From CAZIMM01 sp964540415 (GTDB lineage Bacteria; Bacillota; Clostridia; Oscillospirales; Acutalibacteraceae), in NCBI GenBank assembly GCA_964540415.1, contig CAZIMM010000072.1, positions 1 through 11,151 on the forward strand: 11,151 nucleotides of DNA. Reading direction: 5' to 3'. Positions 5,938-11,151 of this stretch are shown one piece after another. A program made the translations under genes and the position numbers. The notes under the pieces are model-generated. The model did not search any database. It worked only from the letters and a program-made list of their open reading frames with translations, and had not been told where the DNA came from. The number at the start of each line of letters is the position of its first letter. Positions within the stretch are counted from its first letter, which is position 1.

Positions 5938-7314
5938 CTATACAACCTGAACGGCATTTATGAGCTTCCCGCCTGTGTAAACATGGGTTGCACACGACAC
6001 GCAGGGATCAAAAGAGCGGATGATTCTGCCGATTTCGACAGGCGCATTTATATTCCCGACCGGTGATCCGATCAGTGCCTGTTCTGCTGTTCCCTTTATA
6101 TTTCCCGTCTGTGTGGACAGATTCCATGCAGAGGGCGTGATAATCTGATAAAAGGCTATTTTACCGCCGTCTATGTATATCCAGTGGCCGAGCGCACCTC
6201 GAGTTGTATCAATGAGCCCTTTTCCGCCTGCTTTTTCTGGTACAGTATATTTTTGCTGCACAGATATCCCCGGAATCAGGTTCTGCAAAAGGATTTTTAT
6301 TATTGATGCGATTTCTCCGGCCTCCAGCACTCTTGCTATAGTACGGTCCATAACAGAAATACCGTTTCTGTAACGGCCGGAAAGCCATTGCCTTGCCAGC
6401 GGCCCGACTTCAAAGGGCAAATCATTATATCTGGGCGCTTTAATCCATGAATATGCCTGAGGCTTTTGTGAATCCGGTTCATTGTTATCGTTATAAAATG
6501 CATATTCACTTTCCTGCATTATCTCATCGGGATTAAAAACAGAAATCGTATTATTTGAATAAACAAGCGGGTTTACATAGAGGGTTCCCAAATCCTTATA
6601 ATCATTAAAGCAACCGTAGCTTAATAAGTTACCGTAACCTTCGCCTATATGATAATACTCGGAATAGAATTTTGAGATTTCATAGACATCCGGAATCATT
6701 TTTTGGTTGATAAACAACTCAATGCCATCCAAAATCGATTTTAAAGTTATAATCTTGTCGGCAGTGGCCTGCGTTGTAATGCCGCCGATAAAGACCCCGT
6801 GATTGTGTGGGGCTTTGCCTCCGAGTATCGCTAACATCTGATGGGCACTGCGGCTGATTTCAAGAGCTTCGAAATAATCTTCGACCATTTTATCGTTTAA
6901 TGCTTTTGGCAGTCTGTAATCGTTATGTTCTGTTTTAAACAAAGGATAGTTCTCAGGCAGTTTGACAAAATCGGGAAGTGTGTATTGAAAGAAATGCCGC
7001 AGATGATTTTGAAGGAATTCGCATCCGTGAATGATGTCACGAAGATACCGCCCCTGTTCTGTGGGAACAAAGTTCATTGCGCTTTCCAATGCAAGTGTGG
7101 ATGCCATGGAATGGGCGGATGAACAAATCCCGCAGATGCGCTGCGTGAAGTATACTGCATCAAATGGATTTCTGCCGATCAGCATCTTTTCAAAACCGCG
7201 AAACATAAGCCCTTTCGTTTTTGCATTAATAACACAGTGGTTCTCAACATCGGCTTGAATTTCCATAAAGCCGCTGATACGTGTTACTGGATTGATGGTT
7301 ATTCTTTCCGGCAT
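5938..7314 (-). CDS. [NiFe]-hydrogenase large (catalytic) subunit
   Basis: The protein has 458 residues, compact for this family. The Ni-Fe active site is held by two CxxC motifs, both present: RICGIC (Cys61, Cys64) near the N-terminus, and DPCVSCATH (Cys438, Cys441) at the C-terminus. His444 is followed by a 14-residue tail, the part a maturation protease removes after metal insertion. The N-terminal ITINPVTRISGFMEI is also typical. It oxidises or produces H2 together with the small subunit. The gene starts 2 bases after the small-subunit stop, with a GGGAG ribosome binding site inside that gene. It has no signal peptide. A protease gene lies upstream in the same gene set, consistent with the tail. 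It is the last gene before the terminator. Confidence 0.96.
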   Translation of the reverse strand: MPERITINPVTRISGFMEIQADVENHCVINAKTKGLMFRGFEKMLIGRNPFDAVYFTQRICGICSSAHSMASTLALESAMNFVPTEQGRYLRDIIHGCEFLQNHLRHFFQYTLPDFVKLPENYPLFKTEHNDYRLPKALNDKMVEDYFEALEISRSAHQMLAILGGKAPHNHGVFIGGITTQATADKIITLKSILDGIELFINQKMIPDVYEISKFYSEYYHIGEGYGNLLSYGCFNDYKDLGTLYVNPLVYSNNTISVFNPDEIMQESEYAFYNDNNEPDSQKPQAYSWIKAPRYNDLPFEVGPLARQWLSGRYRNGISVMDRTIARVLEAGEIASIIKILLQNLIPGISVQQKYTVPEKAGGKGLIDTTRGALGHWIYIDGGKIAFYQIITPSAWNLSTQTGNIKGTAEQALIGSPVGNINAPVEIGRIIRSFDPCVSCATHVYTGGKLINAVQVV

Positions 7315-7316
7315 AG

Positions 7317-8213
7317 TTATTCTCCCATTGTTGTATCATAGCTGATAAACGGTTCCATTGCGTCGGGAAAACCAAACTGGGCGCAGCCGATACATGGCGA
7401 GTCATCACCGACAGGCCAGTTGACATGCCCGTTCCATTGCCTGACAGGGCAGTCAATCGGGGTAACAGGTCCGCGACATCCTATCTTGAACATACAGGTT
7501 TCTTCACCGAGCTTTTGGGCAAAGATACCGCGGTCAAAATATGACCTTCTCGGACATCTGTCGTGAATGGTTGTACTGTAAAACATTAAGGGCCGGTCCC
7601 GGCTGTCAAGCGGCGGTTCACCGTATAACAACAGGTATGCCAGAGTGCCCATAAACCAATCGGGGTGACACGGGCAGCCGGGCAGTTTAATCACCTTTTT
7701 TTGCAGAACATTTTGTATGCCGACACATTCCGTCGGATTGGGTCTTGCGGCTGATACACCGCCATGCACCGCACAGGCTCCGACGGCAATAATGTGTGCC
7801 GCTCTTTCACCCAGCTTTTTTATTGCTTCAAGGCCGGTCACTGCGTTGCCGTTGAAACTGCCTATGATGTTACAGGCTCCGTTATCTTTTAACGAAACTG
7901 CACCTTCTGCCGCAAGAATATAATCACTTCCGATCACATCAAATAATTGTTCCATTGCCTGATTGCCTTCTGCTGCAATAAGGCTGTTGCAATATATAAA
8001 GTTTGTCATTTGTGAAATAAGATAATGAAAATCGGGGTTAAAGCCGTCAAGCAGTGAAATGATATTGCCCGAACAGCCGTTCAGTTCAAGCCATACAAGG
8101 TTTCGCTTTTGCAATTGTTCGTTTGCAAGATTGCTTCTTACGAGATCAACAAGGCTTGCGGTTGTGTTCAACCTGCTTTCTTGATATGGGCATCTAAAAT
8201 CTGCAGTATCCAA
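7317..8213 (-). CDS. [NiFe]-hydrogenase small (iron-sulfur) subunit, proximal-cluster Cys-to-Asn variant
   Basis: The protein has 298 residues. Expected cluster ligands are nearly all visible: Cys47 in LNGCSGN, Cys147 in VGACAVHGG, Cys180 in PGCPC, then His217, Cys220, Cys240 and Cys246 (distal), and Cys255, Cys274 and Cys277 (medial, ending in GFPD). The exception is residue 50, Asn, where most families have the second Cys of CxxC. From memory, group 2a hydrogenases share this CSGN pattern, so the enzyme may belong near them. There is no Tat signal (no twin Arg), implying a cytoplasmic location. The start is a TTG after AAGGCGG with a 7-base spacer. No ATG lies before the first conserved motif. 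It follows the b5-like heme protein gene by 18 bases. Confidence 0.93.
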   Translation of the reverse strand: MDTADFRCPYQESRLNTTASLVDLVRSNLANEQLQKRNLVWLELNGCSGNIISLLDGFNPDFHYLISQMTNFIYCNSLIAAEGNQAMEQLFDVIGSDYILAAEGAVSLKDNGACNIIGSFNGNAVTGLEAIKKLGERAAHIIAVGACAVHGGVSAARPNPTECVGIQNVLQKKVIKLPGCPCHPDWFMGTLAYLLLYGEPPLDSRDRPLMFYSTTIHDRCPRRSYFDRGIFAQKLGEETCMFKIGCRGPVTPIDCPVRQWNGHVNWPVGDDSPCIGCAQFGFPDAMEPFISYDTTMGE

Positions 8214-8231
8214 TCAAACACCGCCTTATAT

Positions 8232-8705
8232 TCAGACAAGAGTGCCGACTGCCGGCAATCTGCTCAGAATATCCGCTCCGGCGTGGCATGAAGCGAATTG
8301 AGTTGTCAAATCTTTGCCGGAACTGAGGCCGAAATGAGTTGCGGCGGCCCATGCCGCATTATTTGTGACATTATAAACAATTCCGTTGACTGCAACATAT
8401 GCATGATTACCGTTTTTGCCGTCGTATTTTGCCAATTCCTCTTTTGTAAAAGTATTCATTTCTTTAACGACGGGCTGTATTTGCGGCATGTAATTTCTTA
8501 CATATAAATCTGTCATTTCTTGCTCATTAAGTCTGTTGGATTTTCTGAAGTGCTTTATGTAATTATCAAGCATCATTGCTTCACTGCTGAGACGATTTAA
8601 AATTTTACGCTTGTTATTGTTCTTATCAGAGTAAAGCTTTTCTATGTCTGAAATTATTTCGTTTATACTGTCGGCAATGAATTCCAAAAATATATCCAAC
8701 TCCAT
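8232..8705 (-). CDS. Cytochrome b5-like heme/steroid-binding domain protein, probable hydrogenase partner
   Basis: This 157-residue protein has two parts. Residues 1-~80 are helical and charged, without a membrane segment or signal, and I do not recognise them. Residues ~86-157 (FTKEELAKYDGKNG, AYVAVNGIVYNVT, AAWAAATHFGLSSGKDLT, ending in a VGTL motif) match the bacterial cytochrome b5-like/MAPR-type domain. His124 (THFG) and His141 (SCHAG) are candidate heme ligands. The start follows GGGAGGA with a good spacer. It is placed directly before the small subunit (18 bases) and so is very probably co-transcribed. It could be an electron carrier or docking partner for the hydrogenase. The family assignment is firm, the role is inferred. 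Confidence 0.8.
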   Translation of the reverse strand: MELDIFLEFIADSINEIISDIEKLYSDKNNNKRKILNRLSSEAMMLDNYIKHFRKSNRLNEQEMTDLYVRNYMPQIQPVVKEMNTFTKEELAKYDGKNGNHAYVAVNGIVYNVTNNAAWAAATHFGLSSGKDLTTQFASCHAGADILSRLPAVGTLV

Positions 8706-8983
8706 AATATAATCCTCCCTGAAGACTCATCAGATTTTTGCCGCCGATGCTGATTGCCAAACAAGCATTTCCTTGCCTGTCTGAGGCAAATGCACAAACA
8801 AACCGTTCAGATTTTCGCGCTTCACCGGTTTATGCCGCTTTTTCCGCCTGAAATACTGATCATCACGCAGCCCCGTTGCTTTGAACAAAAACGGTGAGGT
8901 TAAATGAATTCGCAGCCCAAGATGAAGTCCCTTGTGCCCCCAGGACAAATCCTCGCATTAGAATTAAATAACATAAAGATTCA
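8706..8983. other. 278-bp gap inside the hydrogenase gene set, possible gene remnant or inserted repeat
   Basis: This stretch is visibly richer in G+C than its neighbours. A minus-strand frame from a TTG at 8948 to 8730 encodes 72 residues, including a basic run (RRKKRHKPVKREN), but has no ribosome binding site. An overlapping minus frame starting ATGCGAGGATTT at ~8958 gives ~31 residues. Neither matches a family I know. A 6-bp hairpin, TTGCCT (8773-8778) with AGGCAA (8784-8789), lies inside. The other genes of the set are packed tightly or overlap, so this gap is out of character. It may be a decayed gene or a small inserted repeat. Confidence 0.4.
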
Positions 8984-9241
8984 CTAATTGTATGTTTCGC
9001 CGTCAATTTGGTCAATTGTGGCTGTAAGCGGCTTTATTTCTTTTTTCTGAACCGTGATATTTGTCCAGTCACCGACAAGTGTGCTGTTCCTGTCGGCAAA
9101 ATATTCGAGGATGCTTTGCGCGCTTACATGACTGAGGGTATGTACGGTTATTGTTAAATTATTAATCTTTGCGATCGAATGCTCATTGCATAATCCGACA
9201 ATAGATTCGTATAAATTCTGATTAATAAAAGTATCATGCAT
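8984..9241 (-). CDS. HypA-like protein lacking the zinc-finger part
   Basis: This 85-residue protein begins MHDTFINQNLYESIV, close to the HypA start MHE-x-x-(I/L)-x-x-x-(I/L), including His2, the nickel ligand of HypA. The stretch AKINNLTITVHTLSHVSAQS follows the HypA pattern for the first beta-strand and following helix. HypA (about 113 residues) delivers nickel to hydrogenase and binds zinc through two CxxC motifs. This protein has only one Cys (Cys18) and no CxxC, so the zinc lobe is absent. The start overlaps the end of the protease gene by 8 bases (ATGCATGA) and has GGAGGAG upstream, so the two are translationally coupled. The resemblance is moderate. A dedicated, degenerate or regulatory HypA paralogue is the best reading. 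Confidence 0.65.
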   Translation of the reverse strand: MHDTFINQNLYESIVGLCNEHSIAKINNLTITVHTLSHVSAQSILEYFADRNSTLVGDWTNITVQKKEIKPLTATIDQIDGETYN

Positions 9242-9695
9242 GTTCCGACTCCTCCGTAAGTATAGTTTTTATTGTGCTTTCGATCTTTGAATAAATCTGC
9301 GGAAATTTTTCCTCTAAAACAGGGCTGAGTTCATCACCGAAGCTTATATCTGCTGCTTCAATGCCGATAATATATCCCTCGAAATTGCAGTTATAAAGCT
9401 TCATTAATTCAATTATACTCATATCATGCTGCATAAAAGAACCTGAAGGCTGCAATAATGCATCATTAATGCTGAATATATGAACACTGCCCGGTTCCGA
9501 ACCGGTCAAAAAAGCATCAAGAAGAATAACAAAGTCACCCTCGCTTAATAAGCTGAGGCTGCTTTGACAGTCGGTTTCTCCGATAATTATTTCAAGTTCT
9601 GTATCGGTCATCCTGTCTCTTAACTTCTCGGCAACAATAATACCTATTCCGTCATCCTTCATAAACCGGTTGCCGACAGCAACAATTTTTATCAT
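9234..9695 (-). CDS. Hydrogenase maturation protease (peptidase family M52, HyaD/HycI type)
   Basis: The 153-residue protein is the usual length. The N-terminal VAVGNRFMKDDGIG matches the family signature GN-x-L-x-x-D-D-G-x-G. Three positions known to bind nickel in the substrate are acidic or His here: Asp15, Asp60 (in LLDAF) and His90 (in MQHDMS). The enzyme trims the C-terminal tail of the large subunit once the NiFe(CN)2CO site is assembled. The large subunit encoded downstream has such a tail (14 residues after His444). The ribosome binding site is weak (AGTGGA). It is the first gene of the minus-strand set. No hypB-F genes are in the window. Confidence 0.92.
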   Translation of the reverse strand: MIKIVAVGNRFMKDDGIGIIVAEKLRDRMTDTELEIIIGETDCQSSLSLLSEGDFVILLDAFLTGSEPGSVHIFSINDALLQPSGSFMQHDMSIIELMKLYNCNFEGYIIGIEAADISFGDELSPVLEEKFPQIYSKIESTIKTILTEESEHA

Positions 9696-9901
9696 ATAAA
9701 TCCACTGCTCTCATTCATAACTGTTTCATTTGTCTGTGGGCTGTTGATAAGCTTTCATTAGCTGATATATCCGTAGTGGCAGTCAATCGGCGCGAGATAC
9801 AGAAAAAACCATATTATTGAAAGGTTCAACATAAATATCGAGAACCCCGCAAAGACGGATGCATAGTATGGGAATGTAAATCTTTAGAAAGGAAGGATAC
9901 A
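9696..9901. promoter_or_regulatory. Divergent control region between hydrogenase set and cupin gene
   Basis: The 206 bp between the two start codons must hold both promoters. A perfect dyad, TTGAA-AGG-TTCAA, lies at 9817-9829 and has the same TGA-N5-TCA spacing as the dyads at 2743-2757 and 3601-3613. For the cupin, CATAGT at 9862-9867 is a weak -10 candidate. For the hydrogenase set, minus-strand TTGACT (9786-9781) with GCTAAT about 18 bases on is a weak pair. No strong promoter is evident on either strand, so starts cannot be fixed. Activation by a regulator bound at the dyad is possible. Confidence 0.4.
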
Positions 9902-10372
9902 ATGAACAATAATCAATGTTGGGGCAATAATTCGCCGATGAATAACTCCGATCATTTTAATATGGGCAGACCGAATGATTTCGGACCATATCCGTTTGTT
10001 ATTGATATTGAAAAGGCAACAATAGATAACAACTATTTTCGTTCTGCTTTGTGGACGGGTAATCATATGCAGCTGACCTTAATGAGTATCAAGCCGGGAG
10101 AAGAAATTGGTTTGGAAATACATCCAAACACAGATCAGTTTCTGCGAATAGAACAAGGTCAGGGAATTGTAATGATGGGAAGCAATAAGGATAATCTGTG
10201 TTTTCAAAAAAGAGTATATGACAATTATGCAATCATAATACCGGCGGGAACGTGGCATAATCTTATTAACACAAGTCGTGTGCCGCTTAAATTGTATTCA
10301 ATTTACGCTCCGCCTCAACATCCTTTCGGAACAGTACATGTCACAAAACAAGATGCCGAAGAACATCACTGA
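9902..10372 (+). CDS. Cupin-domain protein
   Basis: The 156-residue protein opens with a ~28-residue Asn-rich, low-complexity stretch, then a single cupin. The first cupin motif is at ~66-88 (PGEEIGLEIHPNTDQFLRIEQGQG), with His74, Gln79 and Glu84 as likely metal ligands. The second is NYAIIIPAGTWHNLIN (108-123), with His119. The segment FRSALWTGNHMQLTLMSI and the ending YAPPQHPFGTVHVTK are, as I recall, shared by a widespread Firmicutes cupin family. Such proteins are often annotated as mannose-6-phosphate isomerase-like, although no such activity can be read here. It starts after GGAAGGA. It is transcribed away from the hydrogenase genes and ends at a terminator 6 bases after its stop. Confidence 0.88.
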   Translation: MNNNQCWGNNSPMNNSDHFNMGRPNDFGPYPFVIDIEKATIDNNYFRSALWTGNHMQLTLMSIKPGEEIGLEIHPNTDQFLRIEQGQGIVMMGSNKDNLCFQKRVYDNYAIIIPAGTWHNLINTSRVPLKLYSIYAPPQHPFGTVHVTKQDAEEHH

Positions 10373-10378
10373 AAAACA

Positions 10379-10405
10379 AAAACCACCGGCTCATCCGGTG
10401 GTTTT
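10379..10405. terminator. Bidirectional terminator between cupin and beta-helix genes
   Basis: An 11-bp perfect stem, AAAACCACCGG (10379-10389) with CCGGTGGTTTT (10395-10405), encloses a 5-base loop. The plus strand continues TTTTCTTT. On the minus strand the stem runs into TTTTTGTTTTT, an even better T-run. It serves both convergent genes. Confidence 0.92.
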
Positions 10406-10434
10406 CTTTCGTTTTTATATCTCTGCAATGAAAG

Positions 10435-10448
10435 ACAATTATAATTGT
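10435..10448. repeat. 14-bp perfect palindrome ACAATTATAATTGT
   Basis: This A+T-rich perfect palindrome lies 2 bases past the stop codon of the minus-strand beta-helix gene and ~30 bases from the terminator stem. Being downstream of both convergent genes, it is unlikely to be an operator. It may be a weak extra hairpin or chance. Confidence 0.4.
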
Positions 10449-10450
10449 TC

Positions 10451-11151
10451 TTACTTGAATTTCGGGGCTATGTGATGGTTATAGTAATCAATCGCTTCAT
10501 AAATCGTGTTGTCTATCTCGGCGATTATTGTGCCGATGATAATCCTGAAAAGCATAACTGCCTTGGTAAGAATGCTGTCTGCCTTATATTCTGCCGGGGT
10601 GCCGCTGCCGCCGTAGCATCCGATGTTGTCTTTGGCAATGGTGTTGCCGAAGAAATCCTCCGACGGAGTTCCGCTGACCTTAACGCCCGCGCCGATGAGC
10701 GGTGAATCCGATGAGAGCTCAAAGGAGTGAATATCTGAATAATCGCTGCCGGAGAAGCCCGGGTTGCAGCTGAACGGATTTTTATCAACGGACGGTGCGA
10801 AGCAATTGTAATAGCAATTATTTGTGAAAACATTGCTGCTCTCGTTTTTGTCGACTATCACGCGGTATCCGGCGGCGGGCGCAATGATGTTGTTTGCAAC
10901 ATAGGCTTCCTTGATATCGGTCATATCAAAGTTTGCGCAGCCGACAACGGTGTTGTTATAGAACTTGATGCCGTATTCAACAGCACCGCCGCCCAGCGTG
11001 CTCGTACCGCGGTTATCATTGACCGACAGACAGTAGCGCACGGTGTTGCCGTGATGCCCGCTGTGATTGGGGCAGTTGCACATAAAGCGCGTGTTATCGT
11101 GAGAGTAGATGTATTGATAAGTGCAGTTGTGGCTGTATGAGTCGAAATCCA
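10451..11151 (-). CDS. Right-handed parallel beta-helix repeat protein, C-terminal part (partial)
   Basis: The frame stays open to the right edge. 232 residues are visible before the stop at 10451-10453. The visible N-terminal part (DFDSYSHNCTYQYIYSHDNT, then GNTVRYCLSVNDN, IKFYNNTVVG, AYVANNIIAP, VFTNNCYYN) shows the Asn-rich, strand-turn repeat of pectate-lyase-like beta-helices. Next comes the usual closing segment (SPLIGAGVKV, DFFGN, IGCYGG). The last ~45 residues form a separate helical tail with a hydrophobic run AVMLFRIIIGTIIAEI and a basic end. The tail is unlike the helix and could be a membrane-proximal or packing segment. Such proteins are normally exported and bind or cleave polysaccharide, but the N-terminus and any signal or catalytic site lie outside the window. 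Base composition is richer in G+C than the preceding cupin gene. The ATG at 11083 is internal, not the start. Confidence 0.85.
   Translation of the reverse strand, partial: DFDSYSHNCTYQYIYSHDNTRFMCNCPNHSGHHGNTVRYCLSVNDNRGTSTLGGGAVEYGIKFYNNTVVGCANFDMTDIKEAYVANNIIAPAAGYRVIVDKNESSNVFTNNCYYNCFAPSVDKNPFSCNPGFSGSDYSDIHSFELSSDSPLIGAGVKVSGTPSEDFFGNTIAKDNIGCYGGSGTPAEYKADSILTKAVMLFRIIIGTIIAEIDNTIYEAIDYYNHHIAPKFK

Noticed and set aside
7317..8213. Tat signal peptide on the small subunit
   Set aside because: The ~37-residue N-terminal extension has no twin-arginine motif and no hydrophobic core, so periplasmic export is not supported.
8730..8948. 72-codon minus-strand frame as a real gene of the hydrogenase set
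   Set aside because: TTG start without a ribosome binding site and no recognised family. Described only as part of the unexplained gap.
1..11151. CRISPR array, tRNA, rRNA or complete insertion sequence
   Set aside because: No regularly spaced repeats, tRNA-like cloverleaf, rRNA-like stretch or transposase motif was seen by eye on either strand.

Overview
The window looks like chromosomal DNA of a strictly anaerobic Firmicute, probably a Clostridia/Oscillospiraceae-type organism. The evidence is a moderate-to-low G+C content, strong GGAGG-type ribosome binding sites, and an oxygen/ROS defence set typical of anaerobes (rubredoxin, desulfoferrodoxin, flavodiiron protein, CoA-disulfide reductase). 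The first ~120 bases are different: about 76% G+C, dropping abruptly to ~50%, and they read like an actinobacterial-style regulator tail. They may be a chimeric contig end or a foreign fragment.

Layout. (i) 1-575, minus: 5' part of a Crp/Fnr-family regulator, open to the left edge, whose DNA-binding part is replaced by the high-G+C segment. (ii) 602-2263, plus: CoA-disulfide reductase with a C-terminal rhodanese domain, head-to-head with the regulator and only 26 bp away. (iii) 2264-2820: 557 bp without a convincing gene, with an RNA-like inverted/direct repeat set and a Crp-like dyad placed where a class II activator would sit for the next promoter. (iv) 2821-2976 rubredoxin and 3159-3539 superoxide reductase, ending in a clear terminator. 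(v) A promoter with an Fnr-like dyad, a ~370-nt hairpin-rich leader, and 4027-5817, a four-module flavodiiron protein (beta-lactamase-like diiron domain, flavodoxin, flavin reductase, short rubredoxin). (vi) A bidirectional terminator. (vii) 9695-5938, minus: a compact soluble [NiFe]-hydrogenase gene set in the order maturation protease, HypA-like protein, unexplained 278-bp gap, cytochrome-b5-like heme protein, small subunit, large subunit. (viii) 9902-10372, plus: a cupin, divergent from the hydrogenase genes. (ix) A second bidirectional terminator and, on the minus strand, the C-terminal part of a parallel beta-helix protein running off the right edge.

How it may work together. Superoxide reductase, flavodiiron protein and rubredoxin form a known superoxide, peroxide and O2 (or NO) reducing chain, and CoADR-rhodanese handles low-molecular disulfides or persulfides. 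The convergent hydrogenase has no Tat signal and no visible membrane subunit. A small b5-like heme protein encoded immediately upstream of it is the obvious candidate partner. Its small subunit has Asn where the second proximal-cluster Cys is expected, which I associate with group 2a-like enzymes. Three TGA-N5-TCA dyads upstream of rubredoxin, of the flavodiiron protein, and between hydrogenase and cupin hint at common control by a Crp/Fnr-type regulator. That link, and any hydrogen-driven oxygen detoxification, are inference.
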